Positions 29,204-36,705 of a stretch of DNA of 64,000 nt are shown here, piece by piece. The translations under genes and the position numbers were made by a program. Within the stretch, counting starts at the first letter, position 1. Each line of letters begins with the position of its first letter. Source of the stretch: an uncultured Naasia sp. (GTDB taxonomy: Bacteria > Actinomycetota > Actinomycetes > Actinomycetales > Microbacteriaceae); contig CAJYYA010000010.1 of the NCBI GenBank assembly GCA_913778905.1, positions 372,001 through 436,000 of the forward strand. Direction: 5' to 3'. Under the pieces are notes generated by a model. The model was not told where the DNA came from and searched no databases. It saw only the letters and a list, made by a program, of their open reading frames with translations.

Positions 29204-30028
29204 GTGCATGTCCTGAGTGTGAGCTCCCTCAAGGGAGGCGTCGGCAAGACGACCGTGACCCTCGGACTGGCTTCGGCTGCGTTCGCTAAGGGTCTCAATA
29301 CCCTGGTCGTCGACCTCGACCCGCAATCCGATGTTTCGACCGGAATGGACATCCAAGTCCAGGGTCACCTCAACGTCGCCGACGTTCTGACCTCTCCCAA
29401 GGAGAAGGTCGTTCGCGCTGCGATCGCACCCAGCGGATGGACGCGCGGCCGCAGCGGCAAGGTCGACGTCATGGTCGGCAGCCCGTCCGCCATCAACTTC
29501 GACGGGCCGCATCCGAGCATTCGCGACATCTGGAAGCTCGAAGAGGCCCTGGCGAGCGTCGAGCAGGACTACGAGCTCGTACTCATCGACTGCGCCCCGT
29601 CGCTCAACGCGCTGACCCGCACGGCATGGGCGGCGAGCGACCGTGTCGCCGTCGTCACCGAGCCCGGCCTGTTCTCCGTCGCCGCTGCAGACCGAGCGCT
29701 CCGGGCGATCGAGGAGATCCGCCGCGGTCTCTCCCCTCGTCTGCAGCCGCTCGGCATCATCGTCAATCGCGCTCGCGTGCAGTCACTCGAGCACCAGTTC
29801 CGCATCAAGGAACTCCGCGACATGTTCGGTCCCCTCGTCCTCTCCCCTCAGTTGCCGGAGCGCACGTCGCTGCAGCAGGCTCAGGGAGCCGCGAAGCCGC
29901 TGCACATCTGGCCGGGAGAAAGTGCCCAGGAGATGGCGCGCATGTTCGACCAGCTCCTCGAGCGTGTCATGCGCACAGGCCGTGTCGGCGAGTACGGCGA
30001 GTTGACCGCCAAGGGCGCGCCCGCCTGA
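29204..30028 (+). CDS. Orphan ParA/Soj family ATPase
   Basis: A 274-residue P-loop ATPase with the deviant Walker A KGGVGKTT (10-17), VVDLDPQSDVS and LIDCAPSLNAL. No ParB gene or parS-like cluster lies nearby, so it is unlikely to be the chromosome-segregation ParA. Orphan ParA proteins of this type position protein cargoes or act with growth-pole factors, but the role here is unknown. The GTG at 29204 is 7 nt after TACTCT (29191-29196), a leaderless arrangement. Confidence 0.88.
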   Translation: MHVLSVSSLKGGVGKTTVTLGLASAAFAKGLNTLVVDLDPQSDVSTGMDIQVQGHLNVADVLTSPKEKVVRAAIAPSGWTRGRSGKVDVMVGSPSAINFDGPHPSIRDIWKLEEALASVEQDYELVLIDCAPSLNALTRTAWAASDRVAVVTEPGLFSVAAADRALRAIEEIRRGLSPRLQPLGIIVNRARVQSLEHQFRIKELRDMFGPLVLSPQLPERTSLQQAQGAAKPLHIWPGESAQEMARMFDQLLERVMRTGRVGEYGELTAKGAPA

Positions 30029-30229
30029 TCCTGGTTCGGTCGACGCGCGCGAACGAGAAACGTACCGTGCGCCTCGCTGGCCGGGCCGTTTCGCATCCTG
30101 ACGATCCGCAACCGGTGTCAGCCGAAGTACCGCTGGCAGGAGCGTGACATCTCAGCGACCGTCTCGAGTGAGGTCGTGACAATCCTCAGCGAGGGTTCAG
30201 TCCTTCGGGGTGCCACCTCCGACGACGAA

Positions 30230-30270
30230 ACCGCACGTTGCGGCGGGATGTACTCGCCGGAACGTGCGGT
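30230..30270 (-). terminator. Terminator of the MerR gene, sharing sequence with the hairpin at 61363
   Basis: ACCGCACGTT (30230-30239) pairs with AACGTGCGGT (30261-30270); a second CGGCG/CGCCG block extends the stem with mismatches. On the minus strand the stem is followed by TTTCG. Arms and loop flanks closely match the terminator after the DEAD-box helicase gene. The rest of 30029-30297 holds no gene that I can support. Confidence 0.7.
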
Positions 30271-30297
30271 CTAGGCCGGAACATCCGACCTGAGGGG

Positions 30298-30843
30298 TCA
30301 GGAGACGGCGCGGGCGGCGCGACGAGCCGCAAGCTCATCGGTCGGGTCGCTCGACTGGGTGTCGAGCTCGACCAGACTGTGCTCGACCTCGCGGAGCACC
30401 TTGCCCACCGCGATGCCGAAGACGCCCTGGCCGCGGCTGACCAGGTCGATGACCTCGTCGTCTGAGGTGCACAGGTAGACGCTGGCGCCATCGCTCATCA
30501 GAGTGGTCTGCGCGAGGTCGTTCACGCCGGCTTCGCGGAGCTGATCGACAGCCGTGCGGATCTGCTGAAGCGAGATACCGGTGTCGAGGAGGCGCTTGAC
30601 GAGCTTGAGGACGAGGATGTCGCGGAAGCCGTAAAGACGCTGCGTTCCGGAGCCGGCGGCACCGCGGACAGTCGGTTCGACCAGTCCGGTGCGAGCCCAG
30701 TAGTCGAGCTGGCGGTAGCTGATACCGGCTGCACGAGCGGCGACGGCGCCACGATAGCCCTCGTTGTCGTCGAGGGTGGGCATGCCGTCCGTGAAGAGCA
30801 GCCCGAGGTCGTAGCGGTCTTCGCTACGGCTGATTCCACTCAT
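30298..30843 (-). CDS. MerR family regulator (Rv1830-like)
   Basis: A 181-residue MerR-type regulator. The winged helix is in GISYRQLDYWARTGLVEP with the wing at GSGTQRLYGFRDILVLKLV, followed by a short dimerisation helix. No metal-binding cysteines are present. It matches the second MerR gene that accompanies odhI/garA and ftsR in actinobacteria; its targets are not established here. The ATG at 30843 has AGGAAGG upstream; the extension upstream of it is not conserved in character. Confidence 0.87.
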   Translation of the reverse strand: MSGISRSEDRYDLGLLFTDGMPTLDDNEGYRGAVAARAAGISYRQLDYWARTGLVEPTVRGAAGSGTQRLYGFRDILVLKLVKRLLDTGISLQQIRTAVDQLREAGVNDLAQTTLMSDGASVYLCTSDDEVIDLVSRGQGVFGIAVGKVLREVEHSLVELDTQSSDPTDELAARRAARAVS

Positions 30844-30963
30844 GCGGAGCTGCCTTCCTGGCTGCAATGGTGTCTGAGGCGACGTGTCAACGGTATCGAC
30901 CGCACCCCCTGCGGGCAACGACATCCGCCTCAGAGCTTCGGCGTGTCGCGATTCAGGCGGCGC

Positions 30964-31662
30964 TCAGCCGCTCATCCGCTGGAGTGCGGCTCGCACCAAA
31001 CCGGTGCGCACCACATCGAGATGGGATGCGAGCTCCAGCGCCTCTTCGACAGCCCGCGCCCTCGCCCCCGGATCGCGACGGTGCGCGGTCGGCTGCACCG
31101 CGCTCTCCACGAGGCCCGCCTCGCGCTCCGCCGAGGCACGCACGAGACGGAGGTGGCGGGGCTCGATCCCCACCCGGCGGAGCTCGACGAGCGACTTGAG
31201 GACCGTGAGCGAGGTCTCCGGGTGGAGATCGGCCGCCGGCAGCAGGCTGGCGCTCACGGCGTCGTCGAGGAGCGTGGCGGTGGAACCGCTCTCGGCGAGC
31301 AATTCGTCGCGTGTGAGGCGTCGATCACCCTCGAGGAGCGTCGACTCCTCGGGGTCCGCACCCGGCCACGACGGCGAACGCCCCGAATCGAGATCGGCGA
31401 GGTAGCCGCGGATGATTTTGAGCGGCAGATACTGGTCGCGCTGCAGGGTCAGGATCAGACGCAGCCTGTCCAGATCCTCGGTCGAGAACTTCCGATAGCC
31501 GGATTGCGTGCGCGCCGGCGACAGCAACCGCTCATCTTCGAGGAACCTGACCTTCGAAGGAGTGAGGTCGGGGAACTCGGGCTTCATCTTGGCCAGGACC
31601 TGGCCGATGTTGAGCAGCGGCGCGACCTGGGGTCGATCGTCGCGAGCGGGCAGTGCCGACAC
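30964..31662 (-). CDS. ftsR: FtsR-like MerR family regulator (Rv1828-like)
   Basis: A 232-residue protein with the N-terminal MerR winged helix (LLNIGQVLAKMKPEFPDL, KVRFLEDERLLSPAR, GYRKFSTEDLDRLRL) and a longer C-terminal effector-type domain without cysteines. Its place directly after the FHA gene matches C. glutamicum FtsR, an activator of ftsZ, and M. tuberculosis Rv1828. The GTG at 31662 starts 1 bp after the FHA gene stop, indicating one transcript. The symbol is given from synteny and similarity. Confidence 0.85.
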   Translation of the reverse strand: MSALPARDDRPQVAPLLNIGQVLAKMKPEFPDLTPSKVRFLEDERLLSPARTQSGYRKFSTEDLDRLRLILTLQRDQYLPLKIIRGYLADLDSGRSPSWPGADPEESTLLEGDRRLTRDELLAESGSTATLLDDAVSASLLPAADLHPETSLTVLKSLVELRRVGIEPRHLRLVRASAEREAGLVESAVQPTAHRRDPGARARAVEEALELASHLDVVRTGLVRAALQRMSG

Positions 31663-31663
31663 G

Positions 31664-32170
31664 TCAGCGAGCCGCGCTGTATGCGAGATCGTGACGCGAC
31701 GCGTAGAACGTCAAGCGGAACTTCCCGACCTGCACCTCAGCGCCGTCGCTGAGCAGGGCGGTGTCGATACGGACCCCGTCGTAGTAGGTGCCGTTCAGAG
31801 AACCGAGGTCCTTGACCTCGAAGGCGGTGCCGTGGCGCACGAACTGGGCGTGCTTCCGCGAGACCGTGACGTCGTCGAGGAAGATGTCGGCGGTGGGGTG
31901 ACGGCCCGCGATCGTCTCGTCGGCGTCGAGCAGGAAGCGGGCTCCGGTGTTCGGTCCCCGGCGCACGACGAGGAGCGCGGATCCCGTGGGCAGAGCCGCG
32001 ATCGCCGCCTGCTCCTCCGCACCGGAACGCTGGTCGAGCGCGTTGATCTGAGCCACGAACTCCTCACCGAGCGACGCCGTCGTGTCGACGGCCGGCTCCT
32101 CTCGGCGGCGGTTCTCGGCACGGGTGGCCGGGTCTTCGCCCGAAACGCCCTTGTCTTGCTCAGTCACCAT
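31664..32170 (-). CDS. garA: OdhI/GarA-type FHA domain regulator
   Basis: A 168-residue FHA protein. The N-terminal tail holds the Thr-Thr pair in VDTTASLGEEF (Thr30-Thr31), equivalent to the kinase-target ETT motif of GarA/OdhI. The FHA domain follows, with AGRHPTADIFLDD, VSRKHAQF and LGSLNGTYYDG. In relatives the unphosphorylated protein inhibits 2-oxoglutarate dehydrogenase, and phosphorylation by PknB/PknG-type kinases turns it off. The ATG at 32170 has GAGGAGG 6 nt upstream and overlaps the end of the phosphatidyltransferase gene by 11 bp. Confidence 0.92.
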   Translation of the reverse strand: MVTEQDKGVSGEDPATRAENRRREEPAVDTTASLGEEFVAQINALDQRSGAEEQAAIAALPTGSALLVVRRGPNTGARFLLDADETIAGRHPTADIFLDDVTVSRKHAQFVRHGTAFEVKDLGSLNGTYYDGVRIDTALLSDGAEVQVGKFRLTFYASRHDLAYSAAR

Positions 32171-32822
32171 GACGACCTCCTCGGCTGTCCACATTATCCG
32201 AAACGGAATGCGACTCGCCGACCGGAGCCCGCACGAGGGCTGAGGCCTGCACCGCGTACCGGATGCCGGCCCACCAGTAGAGGAAGGTCCCCCAGATGGC
32301 GAACGCCCACCCGATGGGCCCGGCGACGGGTGCCAGAACGGGGAACGCCACCACCAGAACGATGATGGGCAGCGCGTAGAAGAGGCAGAAGGTCGCCACC
32401 TTGCCGAGGCGACTCACCGGCAGCGTTGCGGCGCGTCCCGAGGCCCTGAGGCGGGCGGCCACCGCCACGAGGAGCAGATCGCGCCCGACGATCAGGGCCA
32501 CGAGCCACCAGGGAATCGTGCCCCTCAAGGCGAGAGCGACGACGGCCGCCACGATGTAGAGCCTGTCGGCGGCCGGATCGAGGACCTGCCCGAGGCGCGT
32601 GACCTGTCGCAGCCGACGGGCCAGGTAGCCGTCGAGGAAGTCGGTGACAGCCGATGCCACGAGCACCAGCAGGGCCTCGACATCGAGGCCGGCGAGGAGC
32701 AGCGCAAAGAAGACCGGGACGAGCAGCAGACGCACGGAACTGAGGATGTTCGGGACGGTGACGATCCGGTCGGAGATCTCGGCAGCGCCCGGGGCGGCAC
32801 GCCCGTCGGTCTCGGATCCCAT
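32160..32822 (-). CDS. CDP-alcohol phosphatidyltransferase (PgsA-like)
   Basis: A 220-residue integral membrane enzyme of phospholipid head-group synthesis. The family signature DGYLARRLRQVTRLGQVLDP continues into AAD, giving the required DGxxAR...G...D...D pattern. Several hydrophobic helices surround it. The product is most likely phosphatidylglycerol phosphate, as for pgsA2 of the same mycobacterial locus, but the alcohol acceptor cannot be told. The ATG at 32822 is preceded by TAAGAT and the 12-bp palindrome AGATCCGGATCT. Confidence 0.88.
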   Translation of the reverse strand: MGSETDGRAAPGAAEISDRIVTVPNILSSVRLLLVPVFFALLLAGLDVEALLVLVASAVTDFLDGYLARRLRQVTRLGQVLDPAADRLYIVAAVVALALRGTIPWWLVALIVGRDLLLVAVAARLRASGRAATLPVSRLGKVATFCLFYALPIIVLVVAFPVLAPVAGPIGWAFAIWGTFLYWWAGIRYAVQASALVRAPVGESHSVSDNVDSRGGRHGD

Positions 32823-32907
32823 AGATCCGGATCTTATCCGGACGGCTCGATCCGTCTCCGGGGGCGATGGACGGCGGATTGTCGGAGGCGAGGAGCATGA
32901 TCCCCTC

Positions 32908-34056
32908 ATGCGCCGTTCCATCGTCCCGCCCTATCTCCTCTCCCGGATCGCCGACGACGGCGGGCGGTACGACAGGCATGCCGCCGCTCGTGCAGCCCGG
33001 CGCACTCTCGCGGAGACCGCTTCGCTGAAGGAGCAGCGGATGGCGCTGCACCCCGCCTCGCTCTCCCCCGGCACCGCCGGCGATCGGCGTCGCACCGCAC
33101 TGGCGGATCGGACGTCGACGCCAGCTCAGCACCCCGCGCCGACACGGACGATCAGTGACGCCGGCAGCGAGGAACGACTGCCGGGTGAAGTCGTGCGGCG
33201 CGAAGGACAGTCGCCGATCGGCGACTCCGCCGCGGACGAGGCCTACGACGGGCTCGGCGCCACCTTCGCGCTTCTCGCCGACGCATTCGGACGGGACAGC
33301 ATCGACGGCAGAGGCCTGCCGCTCGACGCGACCGTGCACTACGGCCGGGACTACGACAATGCGTTCTGGGACGGTGCACGGATGGTGTTCGGCGATGGCG
33401 ACGGCGAGGTGTTCCGCCGCTTCACCGTCTCGCTATCGGTCATCGGGCACGAGTTGGCTCACGGCGTGACCCAGTTCACCGCCGGCCTGGAATACGAAGG
33501 GCAGTCCGGCGCACTCAACGAGTCGGTCTCCGACGTCTTCGGAGTCATGGTCGAACAGCATGCTCGCGGGCAGCGCGTCGACGAGGCCGACTGGCTCATC
33601 GGGGCCGGCCTCTTCACCGACGAGGTGCAGGGACGCGCTCTGCGGTCGATGAGCGCACCGGGCACCGCGTACGACGACGACATGCTGGGGCGCGATCCGC
33701 AGCCCGCCCACATGGATCTCTATGTCGAGACGGACGACGACAACGGCGGTGTCCACATCAACTCGGGGATCCCGAACCGGGCCTTCCATCTCGCTGCGAC
33801 GGCCATCGGCGGGACGAGCTGGGAGGGTGCCGGCCGGGTCTGGTACCGGGCGCTCACCTCTGGAACGGTCCCGGTTCGAGCTGATTTCGCTCTTTTCGCC
33901 GGAATCACCTGGGCCACGTCGCGTGAGCTGTTCGGATCCTCTGCACGGGAGGCCGAAGCGGTGGCGGACGCCTGGCGGACCGTCGGCGTCGAGCCGCGAC
34001 ACGCTCCGGAGGAGACGGGCGATAGGGCTCGACGACGCGGAACGAACGCGCCATGA
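32908..34056 (+). CDS. Protealysin-like M4 metalloprotease
   Basis: A 382-residue thermolysin-family zinc protease with HELAH (181-185) and the third ligand Glu205 in GALNESVSD. The N-terminus carries PPYLL, the marker of the short protealysin-type propeptide, and there is no signal peptide, so it is probably cytoplasmic or exported non-classically. The next gene encodes an emfourin-like inhibitor and overlaps it by 4 bp. The ATG at 32908 is taken because it directly precedes the PPY motif; GAGGAG lies about 13 nt upstream. Confidence 0.9.
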   Translation: MRRSIVPPYLLSRIADDGGRYDRHAAARAARRTLAETASLKEQRMALHPASLSPGTAGDRRRTALADRTSTPAQHPAPTRTISDAGSEERLPGEVVRREGQSPIGDSAADEAYDGLGATFALLADAFGRDSIDGRGLPLDATVHYGRDYDNAFWDGARMVFGDGDGEVFRRFTVSLSVIGHELAHGVTQFTAGLEYEGQSGALNESVSDVFGVMVEQHARGQRVDEADWLIGAGLFTDEVQGRALRSMSAPGTAYDDDMLGRDPQPAHMDLYVETDDDNGGVHINSGIPNRAFHLAATAIGGTSWEGAGRVWYRALTSGTVPVRADFALFAGITWATSRELFGSSAREAEAVADAWRTVGVEPRHAPEETGDRARRRGTNAP

Positions 34057-34292
34057 TCACCGTTCGTGTCATCCGGAGCGGTGGCGTGGCGGGCATCACC
34101 CGGGAGTGGACCATCCTGCTCGACGAGGACGACTGGAATCGCCTGCTCGATGAAGCACCCGAGCCCGACAGAGGCCGAGCCGATCGTTTCGTCTATCGGG
34201 TCCGGGCGCTGCGTCATGAGGTGGTCATCCCCGAATCGCGACTCGAAGGACCGTGGCGCGACCTGGTGGAGCGTGCGAGAAGCACCGGCTGA
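34053..34292 (+). CDS. Emfourin-like inhibitor of the adjacent M4 protease
   Basis: A 79-residue protein whose start, MITVRVIRSGGVAGITREW, matches the emfourin (M4in) family, small inhibitors encoded beside protealysin-like proteases. The ATG overlaps the protease stop (ATGA at 34053-34056), so the two are translationally coupled, as expected for an enzyme/inhibitor pair. Inhibition of this particular protease is inferred from family and context. Confidence 0.8.
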   Translation: MITVRVIRSGGVAGITREWTILLDEDDWNRLLDEAPEPDRGRADRFVYRVRALRHEVVIPESRLEGPWRDLVERARSTG

Positions 34293-34306
34293 CAGGCCCG
34301 AGACGC

Positions 34307-35215
34307 TCACACCAGGGCGTCGAGCAGTCCCCAGAGACGCATCGGCGAGAGGATCGACGCGCCGCGACGCTCGGCCTCGGCAGCCAGCGCACGGTCGGCT
34401 GTCACCAAGATCGCATCGGGGGCGGGTTCGCCTCCGAGGTAGTCGAGGATCGCGCTGTCGCCGTCCTCATGCGCGCGTTCGACCACGACACCGGGCCTGT
34501 AAGCGGCGGCATCGCGCGCCTCGCCTTCGAGCACCAGACGCACCTCGGGCCACCAGTGGGTGTGCGGCAGTTGGAGATCGGCCGCGGGGACACCGGCCTG
34601 CACGAGCAGGGCGAGCCGGTCGGCGAGGCGTTCACTCGCTCCGGGCCGATCCTTCCACCAGCCGTCGGGACGGGCGCCGACGACATTCGCCGCGTCGACC
34701 ACGAGCACAGGGCGAGCGGCGAGAGCCGGCCGCAGGCGCGGCCAGGACTCCACCAGGCCGGGGTGGAGGTCGAGGGACGCCACCTCGCCGACAGGTACCC
34801 AGGCGAGCTCATCGCTCTCGGCATCGCCGATCACGGGCACGAAGGCATCCTGAACCGACGCGACGACCGTCGTGTAGTGCCAGGGAGAGAGGTCGAGCCG
34901 ACTGGTGAAGCGCACACGGAGTCGGTCCGCGGGGACTCCGGCCTCCTCATGGGCTTCGCGGACGGCACCCTCGACGGCCGACTCGTCCTCGTGGCGGGCC
35001 CCACCGGGGAGGCCCCAGGTGCCGCCGAAGTGGCTGTAGCCGGCGCGCTTCTGCAGGAGGACGCCCGCGGGCGACACCAGCAGAAGACCCGCGGCCCCGA
35101 AGGTTCCCCAGAACCGACGGCCGTCCGGCAGCTGGACCCACGCGTCACCGGAACCCAGCGGTCGCCGGGCATGCGCACCGGGAGCGGCCGATACAGACGT
35201 CTTCGGATCATCCAC
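34307..35215 (-). CDS. NUDIX hydrolase fused to an NYN/PIN-like domain
   Basis: A 302-residue two-domain protein. The N-terminal part has an intact NUDIX box, GARHEDESAVEGAVREAHEE (72-91), completed by AG. The C-terminal half (about 167-302) begins VLVVDAANVVGARPDGWWKD and ends with ILVTADRALAAEAERRGA, the pattern of NYN/PIN-like RNases with their conserved acidic residues. Substrates are unknown; the pairing suggests nucleotide or RNA-cap-like turnover. The GTG at 35215 lies 17 bp from the divergent S4 gene start, and AAGACT ends 6 nt upstream, so the mRNA is probably leaderless. Confidence 0.85.
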   Translation of the reverse strand: MDDPKTSVSAAPGAHARRPLGSGDAWVQLPDGRRFWGTFGAAGLLLVSPAGVLLQKRAGYSHFGGTWGLPGGARHEDESAVEGAVREAHEEAGVPADRLRVRFTSRLDLSPWHYTTVVASVQDAFVPVIGDAESDELAWVPVGEVASLDLHPGLVESWPRLRPALAARPVLVVDAANVVGARPDGWWKDRPGASERLADRLALLVQAGVPAADLQLPHTHWWPEVRLVLEGEARDAAAYRPGVVVERAHEDGDSAILDYLGGEPAPDAILVTADRALAAEAERRGASILSPMRLWGLLDALV

Positions 35216-35232
35216 CGGCTTAGTCTTCCACC
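35216..35232. promoter_or_regulatory. 17-bp divergent promoter with overlapping -10 elements
   Basis: Only 17 bp separate the GTG of the NUDIX-NYN gene from the ATG of the S4 gene. TAGTCT (35221-35226, plus) and AAGACT (35227-35222, minus) overlap, each ending 6 nt before its start codon. There is no room for a Shine-Dalgarno on either side, so both mRNAs should be leaderless, and the -35 regions must lie inside the opposite coding sequences. Confidence 0.65.
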
Positions 35233-35661
35233 ATGGCCTCAGCGCGAGATGGATCCGGGAGCGTGCCCACTGGGTCGGCCGAGCGCGTCTCGGTCCGGGT
35301 GGACAGCTGGCTCTGGGCCGTTCGTCTGACCTCGACGCGTGCGGCCGCCACCGCCGCGGCTCGTGCAGGCCATGTGCGCATCCGCGGCGAGCGGGTGAAG
35401 GCGTCGGCCCCCGTACGGATCGGCGACGAGGTACGGCTGCGGGTCAACGGATTCGACCGCATCGTCATCGTTGAGCGGCTCATCGTCAAGCGCGTCGGCG
35501 CGCCCGTCGCGGCCCAATGCCTGACCGACCTCACTCCCCCGCCGCCACCGCGAACGAGTGTCCCCGTCGCGGTGGTGCGGGACCGTGGCGCCGGCCGCCC
35601 GACCAAGCGCGAACGCCGCGAGATCGATCGCCTGCTCGGCCGCGACACCGACCAGCACTGA
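35233..35661 (+). CDS. S4-domain RNA-binding protein (Hsp15-like)
   Basis: A 142-residue protein with an S4 RNA-binding fold: VRVDSWLWAVRLTSTRAAATAAARAGHV, split here across helix 1 and helix 2, then VRIRGERVKASAPVRIGDEV. The C-terminus is basic (GAGRPTKRERREIDRLL). E. coli Hsp15 of this family binds stalled 50S subunits carrying nascent chains; the same role is plausible here. The ATG is leaderless by TAGTCT spacing. Confidence 0.88.
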   Translation: MASARDGSGSVPTGSAERVSVRVDSWLWAVRLTSTRAAATAAARAGHVRIRGERVKASAPVRIGDEVRLRVNGFDRIVIVERLIVKRVGAPVAAQCLTDLTPPPPPRTSVPVAVVRDRGAGRPTKRERREIDRLLGRDTDQH

Positions 35662-35684
35662 ACGTCCTGCGAGTCCATCGCGGA

Positions 35685-35954
35685 TCATTCGTAGACGCGC
35701 GTCAGCCGCCATCCCGTCGGGCATTCCGCCTCGACGATCTCGAACATCAGGGACATCCCCGACGGGGTGGTCCCCTGGAAGCGCCACCCGACGACCCGTC
35801 TCGCGGCATGCGTGAGTTGCGGCGCCCACGTCTCCTCGCTGATGGGCGTCGGCTCGTCGGAGACTCGATACCGCACGCCGTCCCACACCAGACGAGCCGG
35901 CACTCCGCCGACCATCCACACGGCGACCTCGGCCGCGAGTGTCCCGATTCCCAT
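35685..35954 (-). CDS. Small SOS-controlled protein, DUF6504-like
   Basis: An 89-residue protein starting MGIGTLAAEVAVWMVGG, with ARLVWDGVRYRV in the middle and the ending GWRLTRVYE. The layout resembles DUF6504 proteins, which usually accompany the ImuA/ImuB/DnaE2 mutasome genes; none of those is nearby. The ATG at 35954 is preferred over one at 35972 because AGGAG lies 8 nt upstream of it and the earlier ATG sits in the operator. A perfect LexA-type box lies 19 bp upstream. Biochemical function is unknown. Confidence 0.72.
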   Translation of the reverse strand: MGIGTLAAEVAVWMVGGVPARLVWDGVRYRVSDEPTPISEETWAPQLTHAARRVVGWRFQGTTPSGMSLMFEIVEAECPTGWRLTRVYE

Positions 35955-35972
35955 GGTCACCACTCCTGACAT

Positions 35973-35994
35973 TCGAACATGTGTTCGAATGCTA
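35973..35994 (-). promoter_or_regulatory. LexA/SOS box with adjacent -10 hexamer
   Basis: TCGAACATGTGTTCGA (35973-35988) is an exact match to the actinobacterial SOS operator TCGAACNNNNGTTCGA, and the palindrome extends to ATTCGAAC/GTTCGAAT. On the minus strand TAGCAT (35994-35989) abuts it, so bound LexA would cover the transcription start of the small DUF6504-like gene. The Pr6Pr gene starts 63 bp away on the other strand and might also be affected. Confidence 0.88.
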
Positions 35995-36056
35995 GACCCG
36001 TGGGATCCGACACGCCAGGGGAAGCGGACAAGTCCGGGGAACTACCCTTGACTCAC

Positions 36057-36692
36057 ATGGCTCGGGTGACGATCGGCTGCGTCCGACTCGTGCTCGCGGG
36101 AACCGGCATCGTGGCGCTCATCGCCCGCTTCCTCTACGGCCAGACCTTCAGAACGTTCCAGTCCATCGACTTCTTCGGCTATCTGACGGTGCAGAGCAAC
36201 ATGGCCGCCGTCGTGATCGCGACCCTGGCGGGCATCGTCGCTCTGCGAGGCCGCACCGAATCACGAGCCCTCTCGACGGCACGTGCCGTCGTGACGAGCC
36301 TCCTGCTCGTCGCGGGGATCGTCTTCGCACTCATGGTTCTCCAGGCACCAGCGGCCGGCTACCGCATCGACGTGCCGTGGTCGGACCAGATCCTGCACTT
36401 CGTCCTGCCCGCCGCCACCCTCGCCGACTGGGTGCTCGCTCCGGGACGGCAGCGGGTGCGATGGCGTTCGCTCGGCATCACCCTCGGCTACCCGGTGGTA
36501 TGGGGCGTCGCCACGCTGATCCGCGGAAGCATCGTCGGGTGGTATCCCTACTTCTTCCTCGATCCGGCTCAGGCGGGCTACCCGACGCCCTTCATCCTCT
36601 TCTCGGCGGCGGCGCTCGGACTCTTCGCCGCGGTACAGGCGTGCCTGGTCGGCATCGGTCGGCTGCGCAGCCCCTTCGCCTCGGGGCCGTGA
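36057..36692 (+). CDS. Pr6Pr family six-helix membrane protein
   Basis: A 211-residue protein with about six membrane helices, including FFGYLTVQSNMAAVVIATL early and the DQILHFVLPAATLADWVL motif mid-protein, matching the Pr6Pr (FAR-17a/AIG1-like) membrane family. The function is unknown. The ATG at 36057 lies 8 nt after TACCCT (36043-36048), close to the leaderless arrangement seen elsewhere in the window. It converges with the amine oxidase gene 13 bp downstream. Confidence 0.82.
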   Translation: MARVTIGCVRLVLAGTGIVALIARFLYGQTFRTFQSIDFFGYLTVQSNMAAVVIATLAGIVALRGRTESRALSTARAVVTSLLLVAGIVFALMVLQAPAAGYRIDVPWSDQILHFVLPAATLADWVLAPGRQRVRWRSLGITLGYPVVWGVATLIRGSIVGWYPYFFLDPAQAGYPTPFILFSAAALGLFAAVQACLVGIGRLRSPFASGP

Positions 36693-36705
36693 GGCGATGA
36701 AGCCG

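Noticed and set aside
29437-30147. Plus-strand frame overlapping the ParA gene and extending past it
   Set aside because: The overlap is out of frame with ParA, and the extension past 30028 has no coding character.
32824-32835. AGATCCGGATCT palindrome as an operator
   Set aside because: A 12-bp palindrome between a -10-like hexamer and the pgsA-like start is suggestive, but it is a single copy with no known regulator, so it is only mentioned with the gene.
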